A stretch of DNA of 64,000 nt from the NCBI RefSeq assembly GCF_900107415.1, contig NZ_FNPX01000006.1, forward strand, positions 62,001 through 126,000, written 5' to 3'. The notes below the pieces were generated by a model. The model had not been told where the DNA came from. It ran no database searches and was given only the letters and a program-made list of their open reading frames with translations. Made by a program: the position numbers and the translations under genes. Source of the DNA: Jannaschia faecimaris (GTDB lineage: Bacteria > Pseudomonadota > Alphaproteobacteria > Rhodobacterales > Rhodobacteraceae). This document shows, in pieces, positions 1 to 9,063 of the stretch (position 1 is its first letter; each line of letters begins with the position of its first letter).

Positions 1-345
1 CTCGGGGCGGCGACCCTGTCATTCGGGACGCTTGAGGATGTGCGGGACCTGGAGGGTGACACGGGTGTGCTCCGCCTTTCGCTGATGGTGCGGGACGGCG
101 ATGTGGGCGGCCCGGTGCTGGACCGGTCGGGTCGGGTGGCGGGGATGCTGCTGCCTGCTTCGGGGAATGCGTCGCGGGCGTTGCCCGCTGACGTGACCTT
201 TGCCGCCAAGGCCCGGACGCTGGGTGAGGTTCTGTCGGCGGCAGGCGTCACCGCGCGGACGTCGGAGGAGACCGTCGCGCTTGCCCCGGAAGACCTGGCG
301 GCGCGGGCCGTTGGCATGACAGTCCTGGTCAGCTGCTGGGACTGA
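1..345 (+). CDS. Trypsin-like peptidase-fold protein, C-terminal part (cut by window edge)
   Basis: The frame is open from the first base, so the gene begins outside the window; about 114 residues are visible. The stretch GDVGGPVLD followed by GRVAGML has the form of the GDSGGP active-site segment of S1/trypsin-like serine peptidases. The nucleophile serine position holds valine (codon 103-105), which would make the fold catalytically dead if this is the true alignment. The remaining residues look like the end of the second beta-barrel plus a short tail. TrkH converges on it with 18 bases between stop codons. Fold assignment rests on one motif, so it is tentative. Confidence 0.55.
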   Translation, partial: LGAATLSFGTLEDVRDLEGDTGVLRLSLMVRDGDVGGPVLDRSGRVAGMLLPASGNASRALPADVTFAAKARTLGEVLSAAGVTARTSEETVALAPEDLAARAVGMTVLVSCWD

Positions 346-363
346 CGGGCAGCGGTTGGCAAG

Positions 364-1812
364 TCAGGCCTGCCAGAACCGCCGGGTGAACAGGACGTAG
401 ACGACCACCAGCTCCAGCCGCCCGATCAGCATCGCGGCCGACAGGAGCCATTTGGCGGTATCGTTCAGCGACCCGAAGTTGCCCGCCGGGCCTATGGTGT
501 CGCCCAGACCGGGACCGACATTGGCGACGGCGGTTGCGGCCCCGGAAATGCTGGTCACCATGTCGAGCCCGGTCAGCGCCAGCGCCACCGCAAAGACCCC
601 CATCGTGACGATGAACAGCACGAAGAACGCCATCACCGAAGACAGCACGTCATCGGTCACGGTGCGTCCATCATAGCGGGGGCGAAAAATGCCGTGCGGC
701 GAATGGATGCGCTGCAGCTGCGCTTTCACCGCGGCGAACAGAATCTGGTAGCGAAAGATCTTGACCGAGCAGGAGGTCGACCCGGCGCAGCCACCGATAA
801 GGCCGCAGAAAAAGAAGATCGTGATGATGAACCCGCCCCAAGTCATGTAATCGACCGAAGCGTAGCCGGTGCCTGTCATGATGGACGTGATGTTGAAGAG
901 CGCCTCCCGCACAGCTTTCTCCGCCGCGTATCCATCGGCCATGACCAGAAATCCGCCGACCAGGCATACCAGGACAACGACGGTGCCGAAAAAGGCCCGG
1001 ACCTGGCTGTCGTGGAACAGGGGCCGGCTGCTTCCGTTGAGAAGCTGGACATAGAGTACGAAGGGGAGTGCCGCCGCCAACATGAAGACCGTCGCGATGT
1101 ATTCGTGGGTGCCCTTGAACGTGCCGAAGCTGGCGTCGTAGTTGGCAAACCCACCCGTCGATACCGTGGTCATCGCGTGGACGATAGCGTCGAAAGTGCT
1201 CATCCCGGCGGCGGCGTAGGCCAGCGCACAGGCGACAGTGATGCCGATGTAGATCGTGGAGATCTGGGCCGAAATCTCGGCCGCGCGGGGCAGGACCTTG
1301 CCCATGGTATCGAAGGCTTCGGATTTGAAGATCTGCATGCCGCCGACGCGAAGTTCGGGCAGGAAGACCATCGCCATGACGATCACCCCGATGCCGCCGA
1401 ACCATTGCAGCAGGCCGCGCCACAGCAACAGCCCCGGCGGCAGGTTGTCCAATCCTGAGATCACGGTCGAGCCGGTCGTGGTGAGGCCCGACATCGCCTC
1501 GAAAAAGGCATCGGTATAGTTGAGGGATGATGCCCCGATGAACAGCGGCAGGGCGGCAAAGATCGGCAGCGCAACCCACACCCCGGAGGTCATCAGGAAG
1601 GTCTGTTGCAGGCTGAGCCGGTCGCGCACCGCGTTCGAACAGGCCAGCGACAGGCACATGCCGACGAGGCCGGTGATCATTCCCGATTCCAGGAAGACGG
1701 GCCAGTGCCCGTTGCCCGCGATCAGGTCGGTCAGCATCGGCAGCATCATCGCCCCGCTCAGGGTCATGAGCAGAAGGCCGATCACATATCCGACGGGGCG
1801 CACATCCAGCAT
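364..1812 (-). CDS. trkH: TrkH-family potassium uptake protein
   Basis: A 482-residue polytopic inner-membrane protein, the usual TrkH length. Four pore-loop segments can be picked out: TTTGST near residues 111-116, STGGF, GTGYAS and VGPGLGDT, each supplying the single filter glycine expected for the fourfold pseudo-symmetric K+ pathway of Trk/Ktr/HKT proteins. In Trk systems it works with the cytoplasmic NAD-binding regulator TrkA, which is not encoded nearby. The start MLDVRPVGYVIG leads straight into the first membrane helix. It is transcribed alone, with the DMT transporter gene upstream in the same direction 31 bases away. Confidence 0.93.
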   Translation of the reverse strand: MLDVRPVGYVIGLLLMTLSGAMMLPMLTDLIAGNGHWPVFLESGMITGLVGMCLSLACSNAVRDRLSLQQTFLMTSGVWVALPIFAALPLFIGASSLNYTDAFFEAMSGLTTTGSTVISGLDNLPPGLLLWRGLLQWFGGIGVIVMAMVFLPELRVGGMQIFKSEAFDTMGKVLPRAAEISAQISTIYIGITVACALAYAAAGMSTFDAIVHAMTTVSTGGFANYDASFGTFKGTHEYIATVFMLAAALPFVLYVQLLNGSSRPLFHDSQVRAFFGTVVVLVCLVGGFLVMADGYAAEKAVREALFNITSIMTGTGYASVDYMTWGGFIITIFFFCGLIGGCAGSTSCSVKIFRYQILFAAVKAQLQRIHSPHGIFRPRYDGRTVTDDVLSSVMAFFVLFIVTMGVFAVALALTGLDMVTSISGAATAVANVGPGLGDTIGPAGNFGSLNDTAKWLLSAAMLIGRLELVVVYVLFTRRFWQA

Positions 1813-1843
1813 TGGATCGGTGTCTGTTGCGGCGCGAGCGGTG

Positions 1844-2761
1844 TCAACCGCCCCGACGTCTGCCGCTTTGCGAGATGGCGAGGCCCAGCGCGATCAGCGC
1901 CAGCGCAACGAAGAACCGGGGTGGCAGGACTTCCGACAGGACCAGCGCGCCGAACAGCATCGACCAGACCGGCACCTGGTAGTTCACCAGCGTCATGAAC
2001 GATGGCCCGGCGCTGCGGATGACCTGCACCCGAAGGAACGCGGCAAAAGCCGTGGGAACCAGTCCCAGGAACAGGATGGCCCCCATCACAACCGGATCGG
2101 CGGCCCCTGGCAGCCCCTCGATTACGAGCATCGCGGGCAAAAGGATCACCGAGCCCACAATCAGCGTCAGGGCCGACAGCCACAGGCCGTCGATTGCCGG
2201 ACAGCGGCGCGTCAGGATCGACCCCGCTGCATAGCAGACCGTCGCGGCAATGCACGCGATGCGGCCTAGGGCGACCAGATCGCCACCGCCCGCCGCAGTA
2301 ATGCCCGGACCCAGCAAAACCAGCGCGCCGCAAAGGCCCAGGCCGAAGCCGCTGGCCTTGCGGGCCGTCAGCCGGTCGCCGGGAACGAACCAATGGGCCA
2401 GCGGCAAGACGAACAGCGGCAGCACTGCCATCGACAGACCCGCAAAAGCCGAAGGCACGTATTGCTGTCCCCACGACAGCAGCATGAACGGCAGCGCACT
2501 GGTAAGGATCCCGAGTACGACAACGTAGAACCCCAGAAGTGGTGACCACGCGGGCAGGGGCCGACCCATCGCCACCACCAGTGACAAAAGCGCCAGCGCC
2601 CCCAACGTCACCCGTGCGGTCGCGACGGTGACGGGGCCATAGCCCTGCAACGCCACCGCGACCACCATGAACGTGCCGCCCCAGATCAGGCCGAGGCCGA
2701 TGACCGAGATGTAGTTGCCGAGGGTCGGCTGGGAAACGGGCGTGTCGGTTGTTCTTGCCAT
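1844..2761 (-). CDS. DMT-family (EamA) transporter
   Basis: About 305 residues with roughly ten hydrophobic helices arranged as two EamA repeats, beginning ISVIGLGLIWGGTF, a common EamA opening. Such proteins are drug/metabolite exporters; the substrate cannot be read from sequence. I place the start at MARTTDTP rather than 30 codons upstream, because the extra N-terminus is proline-rich, has no membrane character and is not expected for the family. It ends in a basic tail (QSGRRRGG). The same-strand trkH follows downstream, but there is no functional link apparent. Confidence 0.88.
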   Translation of the reverse strand: MARTTDTPVSQPTLGNYISVIGLGLIWGGTFMVVAVALQGYGPVTVATARVTLGALALLSLVVAMGRPLPAWSPLLGFYVVVLGILTSALPFMLLSWGQQYVPSAFAGLSMAVLPLFVLPLAHWFVPGDRLTARKASGFGLGLCGALVLLGPGITAAGGGDLVALGRIACIAATVCYAAGSILTRRCPAIDGLWLSALTLIVGSVILLPAMLVIEGLPGAADPVVMGAILFLGLVPTAFAAFLRVQVIRSAGPSFMTLVNYQVPVWSMLFGALVLSEVLPPRFFVALALIALGLAISQSGRRRGG

Positions 2762-2930
2762 GATGCCCGACCTAACGCGGGGCACCGGCGGAGGACAGTC
2801 TGCATCGGGGGCCGCGGTGCCGATTTCTGCCCAAAGATCGCCAGCGTGCAAGTCTCATCATTGGATTGATCGGGGGGCGGCCTATCTAGCCTCTGAACGC
2901 CGAACGACCGATTATTTTAAGGACTGCCAA

Positions 2931-3062
2931 ATGACCTACGCCGGATGGATTGTCGTCTGCCTTCTGGGTATCTTCCTCGCTTTTGTTGTCGCGGCGCTGC
3001 ATCGCGCCAACAACAAGGTGAGGCGGATGTATGCGGACAAGGTGATCATGTCGGGCGACTGA
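2931..3062 (+). CDS. Small single-pass membrane protein (43 aa)
   Basis: A 43-residue reading frame starting ATG: one hydrophobic helix (WIVVCLLGIFLAFVVAAL) followed by a basic, cytoplasm-like tail (HRANNKVRRMYADK). It begins 12 bases after a TTTTAAGGA stretch that can act as ribosome-binding site. I do not recognise a family. It is followed after about 100 bases by a second tiny membrane protein on the same strand, and the two may be co-transcribed. Support comes from composition and the ribosome site only. Confidence 0.5.
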   Translation: MTYAGWIVVCLLGIFLAFVVAALHRANNKVRRMYADKVIMSGD

Positions 3063-3163
3063 TCCTCGGACAATCCGTCTTTGTGACAGCCGGTCGCAGG
3101 CTCGGAACCGGCGCGTGCGACAGCCAGTTTCTTCCGCAGTGCAGAAGAACGGAAGGAAACCTC

Positions 3164-3361
3164 ATGGGTATCGAAGCCCTCATCGGTGGCCTGTTCATGG
3201 TCACATTGCTTGCCGCTATCGGACTCGCCGTCTGGAGCAAGGCGCGCACCGAGAAGATGATGCGCGAAGGCCAGCAGCCGTCGCCGCTCGCCCGAAAGGA
3301 GCCGGATCCGCAGTTTGCGCCGGACAAGGATGTGACCGACCCTGAGCGGGTCACGTCGTAA
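3164..3361 (+). CDS. Small membrane protein (65 aa)
   Basis: A 65-residue product: N-terminal hydrophobic helix (GGLFMVTLLAAIGLAVW), then a charged, proline-containing cytoplasmic tail (PLARKEPDPQFAPDKD). A good GGAAGG ribosome-binding site lies 7 bases upstream of the ATG, and a strong hairpin terminator follows 14 bases after the stop, both supporting a real gene. No family recognised. It resembles other single-helix proteins of unknown role common in Rhodobacteraceae; that is inference from its form only. Confidence 0.6.
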   Translation: MGIEALIGGLFMVTLLAAIGLAVWSKARTEKMMREGQQPSPLARKEPDPQFAPDKDVTDPERVTS

Positions 3362-3375
3362 GGGCGGTTGGATAA

Positions 3376-3402
3376 AAAAGGGCCCGCATCGCGGGCCCTT
3401 TT
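3376..3402. terminator. Bidirectional intrinsic terminator
   Basis: A perfect 12-base stem, AAAAGGGCCCGC pairing with GCGGGCCCTTTT around an ATC loop. It has an A-run on the left and a T-run on the right, so it can stop transcription from the small membrane protein gene on the plus strand and from ilvC on the minus strand. It lies between those two convergent genes. Confidence 0.85.
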
Positions 3403-3423
3403 GCAGTCAGACTGATCGACTGG

Positions 3424-4566
<1,143 letters not shown>

Positions 4567-4582
4567 GCTATGCAGATATTTC

Positions 4583-5038
4583 ATGCTCGATGACCTCGAC
4601 CGGCGCATTCTGCGGCTCTGGCAGACAGAACCGGAGATGACGCCCGCCGATCTGGCCGCGGCACTGGACCTGCCGGCGGCCCGTGTCGCGCGGCGGATCG
4701 AACGCCTGCGGGAAACCGGGGTGCTGCGCAGCGTGTCGACCGTGATCGATTGGGCCGCGCTGGGCTATGGCGTGGAGGTCTCCTTGCGCATCCAGCTCGA
4801 CAAGACCGCACCGGGTGCCTTCGAGGCCTTCATGGCGGCTGCTCGCAAGGTGCCCGAGGTGACGCAGATGCAGACCTTCCTTGGCCGCGTAGACCTGCGC
4901 CTGACGGTGATCGCGCGGGACATGACGCATTGGCAGGGGATCTACCGCGACCGCATTCTGGTTCTGCCGCATATCGCGGAGATCGAGGCGCTGATGCATG
5001 TCGCCACCGTCAAGACCGACCAGACGTTGCCGATATGA
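4583..5038 (+). CDS. Lrp/AsnC-family transcriptional regulator (first of a pair)
   Basis: A 151-residue protein: winged helix-turn-helix in the first ~55 residues (DLDRRILRLWQ, then PADLAAALDLPAARVARRIERL), followed by an Lrp/AsnC effector (RAM) domain with alternating beta strands, including EVTQMQTFLGRVDLRLTVIA. Proteins of this family bind small effectors, usually amino acids, and form octamers. It is divergent from ilvC and is followed after 10 bases by a second regulator of the same family, so the two are probably co-transcribed and might form mixed oligomers. No convincing ribosome-binding site precedes this ATG. Confidence 0.9.
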   Translation: MLDDLDRRILRLWQTEPEMTPADLAAALDLPAARVARRIERLRETGVLRSVSTVIDWAALGYGVEVSLRIQLDKTAPGAFEAFMAAARKVPEVTQMQTFLGRVDLRLTVIARDMTHWQGIYRDRILVLPHIAEIEALMHVATVKTDQTLPI

Positions 5039-5048
5039 GGGGGGAGGC

Positions 5049-5507
5049 ATGACGGATGCGATCGACGAGACGGACCGCGCGATCCTGCGCGTGATCCAGA
5101 CGAACGCGACGCTGTCGGCGGGGGCCGTGGGCCGTGCCGTGGGCCTGTCGCAGCCGGCGGCCTGGCGGCGGCTGCGGCGGTTGCGGGACCTGGGCGTCTT
5201 GAAGGGGCGAGAGTTGAACCTGGACCTGGAGAAGCTGGGCTTCGGGGTGACGGTATTCCTCGGCATCAAGCTGGCCACCAAGGGGCGTGTCAGTCTTGAC
5301 GATTTCGAGCGCGCGGTCGCCGCCATCCCCGAAGTGCGGCGGGTTGAGCATGTTCTGGGCCGCTATGACTACCGCCTGCGGATCACCGCGCGCGACTTGC
5401 CCGATTTCGAGCGGGTGCTGCGCCGCCGCGTGATGGCCTTGCCCGGCGTGGGGGAGGTGGAGGCCAATGTGCTGTTGTCGGAGGAGCGTCTGCCGGGGCC
5501 GCTCTAG
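5049..5507 (+). CDS. Lrp/AsnC-family transcriptional regulator (second of a pair)
   Basis: A 152-residue Lrp/AsnC protein with the family opening IDETDRAILRVIQTNATLS, a helix-turn-helix (VGRAVGLSQPAAWRRLRRL), and the RAM domain with EVRRVEHVLGRYDYRLRITA. The start is fixed by a GGGGAGG ribosome site six bases upstream; a longer in-frame start would overlap the first regulator. It is only distantly similar to its neighbour, so the pair is not a recent duplication. Its stop overlaps the stop of the convergent HAD gene in the four bases CTAG. Confidence 0.92.
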   Translation: MTDAIDETDRAILRVIQTNATLSAGAVGRAVGLSQPAAWRRLRRLRDLGVLKGRELNLDLEKLGFGVTVFLGIKLATKGRVSLDDFERAVAAIPEVRRVEHVLGRYDYRLRITARDLPDFERVLRRRVMALPGVGEVEANVLLSEERLPGPL

Positions 5508-6124
5508 CGTGGCAGGTTCCAGAGCAAAGCGTCGTTGGCCAGCGTGGAATAGCGGAATGTTCGAAAGCCCAAGCTGGCGGCGGCGTTCACGTTGTCCGAG
5601 GAGTCGTCGATGAACATGACCTCGCCCGCCTCCATCTCCAGCGCGTCGAGGACGGCCTGGAACGCTTGCGCGTCGGGCTTTGCATGGCCGATCCGGGCGG
5701 AGGCGAAAACGCGGTCGATGCCGGGAAGCCGCGGCAGAAGCCCCTCGATCCAATCGGCGCGCCGGGCATCGGCATTGGTCAGGATCGCTTGGGTATAGCC
5801 TTGGTTTGACATCCGTTCGATGCTTGGCAACAACCGCGCATTCGGGTGGAAGTCGTGATCCAGCCAATGCTGCGCCACGGCCTCGGGCGTCGTATTGGCC
5901 CCGGTACCGTCGATCCAGCGGTTGATGCGGTCGAACAGATCCTCTTTGCCGGTCAGCACCGCGCCCAGACTGCCAAAAACCGTGTCGACAAAGCCGTCGA
6001 GCGGCTGGCCGAATTGCTCCTCGAACCCATCCGACCACAGGAAGCGCCCGCGCGGGGCGTTGTCGTTCAGGACGCCGTCGAAGTCCCACAGGACGGCACG
6101 GAGGGGAACATTTGCCACGATCAT
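5504..6124 (-). CDS. HAD-superfamily hydrolase (subfamily IA)
   Basis: A 206-residue haloacid-dehalogenase-fold protein. Motif I is WDFDGVLND near residues 13-21 (nucleophile and acid/base Asp pair), motif II ILTNAD, motif III lysine in HAKPDAQAF, and motif IV FIDDSSDNV. An alpha-helical cap lies between motifs I and II. Members are mostly phosphatases acting on sugar phosphates or nucleotides; the substrate is not evident. It is convergent with the Lrp pair, sharing four bases, and divergent from the aminotransferase gene. Confidence 0.88.
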   Translation of the reverse strand: MIVANVPLRAVLWDFDGVLNDNAPRGRFLWSDGFEEQFGQPLDGFVDTVFGSLGAVLTGKEDLFDRINRWIDGTGANTTPEAVAQHWLDHDFHPNARLLPSIERMSNQGYTQAILTNADARRADWIEGLLPRLPGIDRVFASARIGHAKPDAQAFQAVLDALEMEAGEVMFIDDSSDNVNAAASLGFRTFRYSTLANDALLWNLPR

Positions 6125-6274
6125 TCGCGCAGCCTAGCCCACCCGCGCGCCCTTGGCGAACGAAAGACGCGCATTGGAAACTGCGGGGCCCGTTCTGCCG
6201 CTCGGCATGCCGAGATAGACTTTGCGGCGCGGGAAAAGGCGTGAAACACTCCGCGCCAACAGGAGGAGACACCC

Positions 6275-7405
6275 ATGGCACTACTCGATACTGTCGACCC
6301 GCAGGGGCTTGAAGAATTTTCGGTGGTTTTCACCGACCGGTCGCTGAATTCGATGTCGTCCAGTTTTCAGAAGGTGATGCGCGACCTGCACGAAGGTCTG
6401 TGCGAAGTTTATAACGCCGATCATGTGGCGATCATCCCCGGCGGCGGCACTTATGGGATGGAGGCGGTCGCGCGTCAGTTCGGGCAAGGGGCCCGCGCCC
6501 TGGTCGTGCGCAACGGCTGGTTCAGCTATCGCTGGTCGCAGATCATGGAGACCGGCGCGTTCAGCGAGGGTGTGGAGGTCATCAAGGCGCGGCAGTCGGG
6601 TAACGACCCCAAGTCGCCCTTCGCTCCGGCCCCAATCGAAGAGGTGGTGGCCCGCATCCGCGAAACGAAACCCGACATCGTCTTTGCCCCGCATGTAGAG
6701 ACCAGCGCGGGCGTCATCCTGCCTGACGACTACATCACGGCGCTGGCGGCAGCGGCGCATGCCGTGGGCGGGTTGATGGTGCTGGACTGCATCGCGTCGG
6801 GTTGCGCCTGGGTCGACATGAAGGCGACCGGCGTGGACGTATTGCTGAGCGCGCCGCAAAAGGGGTGGAGCGCATCGCCCTGCGCGGGTCTGGTGATGAT
6901 GTCCGAGGCGGCGCACGCCCGCGTCATGGCGACCACGTCCGACAGTTTCAGCATCGACCTGAAGAAATGGACCCAGATCATGGAGGCCTATCTGGGCGGC
7001 GGTCACGCATATCACGCGACCATGCCCACGGACGCGCTGCGGGCCTTCCGAGACACGTTGGAGGAGACGCGGGCCTATGGGTTCGAGCGTCTGAAGGCTG
7101 CGCAATGGGAGTTGGGCGAGAAGGTTCGGGCGTTGTTCGCCACCAAGGGCGTGCGTTCGGTCGCCGCCGAGGGCTTCGGCGCGCCGGGCGTCGTGGTCTG
7201 CTATGCCCCCTCGGATGAGGTGAAGACGGGCAAGGCCTTCATGGCGCATGGCATGCAGATCGCGGCGGGCGTCCCGCTGCAATGCGACGAGCCGACCGAT
7301 TTCTCGACCTTCCGCATCGGTTTGTTCGGGCTGGACAAGTTGATGGACGTGGACGGTACGGTGAACCGCCTGAAGCGCGTGGTCGATCAGGTCTTCCCAG
7401 ACTGA
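6275..7405 (+). CDS. Class V aminotransferase (alanine/serine-glyoxylate type)
   Basis: A 376-residue fold-type I PLP enzyme. The probable PLP lysine is in SAPQKGWSASP near residue 197; the cofactor Asp/Ser environment appears in VLDCIASGCAWVDM. An early GGGTYGMEAVARQF matches the phosphate-binding turn of the alanine-glyoxylate/serine-glyoxylate group, which moves amino groups between glyoxylate and alanine, serine or aspartate. The exact donor is not decidable here. A strong GGAGGAG site precedes the ATG. No other glyoxylate genes are adjacent, so the pathway role (photorespiratory-type glycolate or hydroxyaspartate metabolism) stays open. Confidence 0.85.
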   Translation: MALLDTVDPQGLEEFSVVFTDRSLNSMSSSFQKVMRDLHEGLCEVYNADHVAIIPGGGTYGMEAVARQFGQGARALVVRNGWFSYRWSQIMETGAFSEGVEVIKARQSGNDPKSPFAPAPIEEVVARIRETKPDIVFAPHVETSAGVILPDDYITALAAAAHAVGGLMVLDCIASGCAWVDMKATGVDVLLSAPQKGWSASPCAGLVMMSEAAHARVMATTSDSFSIDLKKWTQIMEAYLGGGHAYHATMPTDALRAFRDTLEETRAYGFERLKAAQWELGEKVRALFATKGVRSVAAEGFGAPGVVVCYAPSDEVKTGKAFMAHGMQIAAGVPLQCDEPTDFSTFRIGLFGLDKLMDVDGTVNRLKRVVDQVFPD

Positions 7406-7415
7406 AGGCACTGCG

Positions 7416-7452
7416 TCGAACCTGCCCCCGAATGGACAGGGGGCAGGTTCGA
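7416..7452 (+). promoter_or_regulatory. Perfect 14-bp hairpin covering the ribosome site and first start base of the next gene
   Basis: TCGAACCTGCCCCC (7416-7429) pairs perfectly with GGGGGCAGGTTCGA (7439-7452) around a nine-base loop. The right arm contains the only Shine-Dalgarno-like purines (GGGGGCAGG) of the following gene and the A of its ATG. No T-run follows, so it is not a classic terminator. It could both protect the 3' end of the aminotransferase mRNA and limit translation of the secreted protein. Confidence 0.6.
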
Positions 7453-7829
7453 TGAAGATTTTTACGATGCTGGCGACGCTCATGCTGACCACACCGGTTG
7501 CGGCACAAGAGCTTGTCGGCAGCTATGTCGCCTATATCGGCGAGGACGACCTTTACAATTCCCGCGGGGCCCGCCTGTCGGAGCCTTGGCAGGTGCTTCG
7601 CCAAGACCGCGCCAATTTCCATCGTTTCGGTATCTCGCAGCTGGGGGACGAGTGGGATCCGTTCTTCGCAGACGTGGAAAACCGCGCCATCATGGAGCAA
7701 ATGGTGCAACGCGGAACAATCGACCCTGCCTCGCGGCGTGACCTGCTCAGCGGCGGGGCGACCGTCCTCGTGCGTATCTTCAGTCGCGGCAACCAGGGAG
7801 ATTACGTTGAGATCGCGGTGGTCCGCTAG
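7452..7829 (+). CDS. Small secreted protein of unknown function (125 aa)
   Basis: The first 19 residues (MKIFTMLATLMLTTPVAAQ) form a signal peptide with an AXA-type cleavage site, so the product is probably periplasmic. The mature part of about 106 residues is acidic and mixed alpha/beta in look (VGSYVAYIGEDDLYNSRG; GDYVEIAVVR at the end), with no cysteine and no motif I recognise. It follows the aminotransferase closely but is separated by the strong hairpin described above. It converges on the UbiH-type gene with six bases between the stops. Confidence 0.7.
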   Translation: MKIFTMLATLMLTTPVAAQELVGSYVAYIGEDDLYNSRGARLSEPWQVLRQDRANFHRFGISQLGDEWDPFFADVENRAIMEQMVQRGTIDPASRRDLLSGGATVLVRIFSRGNQGDYVEIAVVR

Positions 7830-7835
7830 GTTGCT

Positions 7836-9035
7836 CTAGGGGCGGCTTCCGGTCCGGGATATCCCCAGGCCCAGGCGCATGATTGCCCGTCGCATCGGGG
7901 CCACGTCATGAAGGACGGCGACGCCCTTGGACCGCAAGGCCTGCACCGGAGCAAGCCCGGTTATCGACGTCCGGTTGAGCAGGTCGATGCCCGTCATGCG
8001 GAAGGTCACGTCGCCGCGCCGCGCGCGCGCATAGGCATCAAGCATCGCGTCCGATCCGATATCGCCCTCGTCACAAAGATCGCGCAGCACGGCGATGTCC
8101 CTGAGCGAAGTATTCAGGCCCTGCGCCCCGATGGGCGGCATGCCGTGCGCCGCTTCGGCCGCCAGAGCTAGGCGACGGGCGGTGAACCGGTCCGCGAGAG
8201 TTGACGTGATTGGCCAAGCGGCGCGTCTGGTCAGCAGGGATAGCTGACCCATCACCCCGGAGGAGCGGTCGTTGGCCTGTTCTGAAAATGCCGCATCGTC
8301 GAGGTCCATGCGCCCGGCTTGCGTCGTGGCGTCGTCCATCCAGACGACAGCCGAGCGGTGCTGACCATCACGGTCAGGCAAGGGGACGAGCGTGAAGGGG
8401 CCGCCTGCGCGGTGCACTTCGGTTGAAACATTGTCGTGGGGCAGGTCGTGGCCCATGGCGAAGACGATGGCGGTCTGACCGTAGTCGATCCGTTTGACCC
8501 CGATCCCCGCCATCTGGCGCAGCGGGCTTTGCCGGCCGTCGCAGGCGATCACGAGTTGGGCGGTCACGCGGCTTCCGTCCGACAGAGTGGCGCGCGCGCC
8601 GCTCGTCCGTTGCAACAGGCCGGTGACGGAGACCCCGAAACGCATCTGCACCGTCTCTAGTGCCTGCGCGCAATCGAGAAGGCCCTGCCGCAAAGCCCAA
8701 TTCGGGAAATTCCAGCCGAATGGCGCGTCGCCGACGTCGCGCGCTTTAAAATCGCGGGTGACGGGCGGCGTCTGCGCGGCATCCACGATCCGCATGGTCC
8801 ACAGATCGGCACCATGGGGTACCAGCCTCTCCCACGCCCCCGCCCGGTCCAAAAGATCGCGCGCGGGTTGCAAAAGGGCGGTGGTCCGCAGGTCGGCCCC
8901 GCGATCACCCTCCCCCGTGACCGGGGCGGAGGGATCGATCAGCGTGACACGGTGCCCTTCCGCGCCAAGGGCGCAGGCGGCGGCCAGTCCGGCGGGACCG
9001 GCCCCGGCAATCAGGATGTCGGTGTCATGTTTCAT
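7836..9035 (-). CDS. UbiH/COQ6-family FAD-dependent monooxygenase
   Basis: A 399-residue flavoprotein hydroxylase. The N-terminal dinucleotide fold shows GAGPAGLAAACAL (residues ~10-22), the middle motif is VIACDGRQSPLR (the DG motif of class A flavin monooxygenases), and the C-terminal GD-type motif appears as AAEAAHGMPPIGAQGLN. UbiH/COQ6 proteins hydroxylate the ubiquinone ring at the membrane, so this is likely a ubiquinone biosynthesis enzyme; ring position cannot be read. I use the ATG directly before KHDTDILIAGAG, since upstream codons are unrelated. The nucleotidase gene lies just upstream on the same strand (28-base gap). Confidence 0.92.
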   Translation of the reverse strand: MKHDTDILIAGAGPAGLAAACALGAEGHRVTLIDPSAPVTGEGDRGADLRTTALLQPARDLLDRAGAWERLVPHGADLWTMRIVDAAQTPPVTRDFKARDVGDAPFGWNFPNWALRQGLLDCAQALETVQMRFGVSVTGLLQRTSGARATLSDGSRVTAQLVIACDGRQSPLRQMAGIGVKRIDYGQTAIVFAMGHDLPHDNVSTEVHRAGGPFTLVPLPDRDGQHRSAVVWMDDATTQAGRMDLDDAAFSEQANDRSSGVMGQLSLLTRRAAWPITSTLADRFTARRLALAAEAAHGMPPIGAQGLNTSLRDIAVLRDLCDEGDIGSDAMLDAYARARRGDVTFRMTGIDLLNRTSITGLAPVQALRSKGVAVLHDVAPMRRAIMRLGLGISRTGSRP

Positions 9036-9063
9036 CTGTTTTAGATAGGGCGCGCGGGCCGTC

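Noticed and set aside
6125-6274. Small plus-strand frames between the HAD and aminotransferase genes
   Set aside because: They are short, Arg/Cys-rich and lack a ribosome site; the stretch is adequately explained as divergent promoter DNA.
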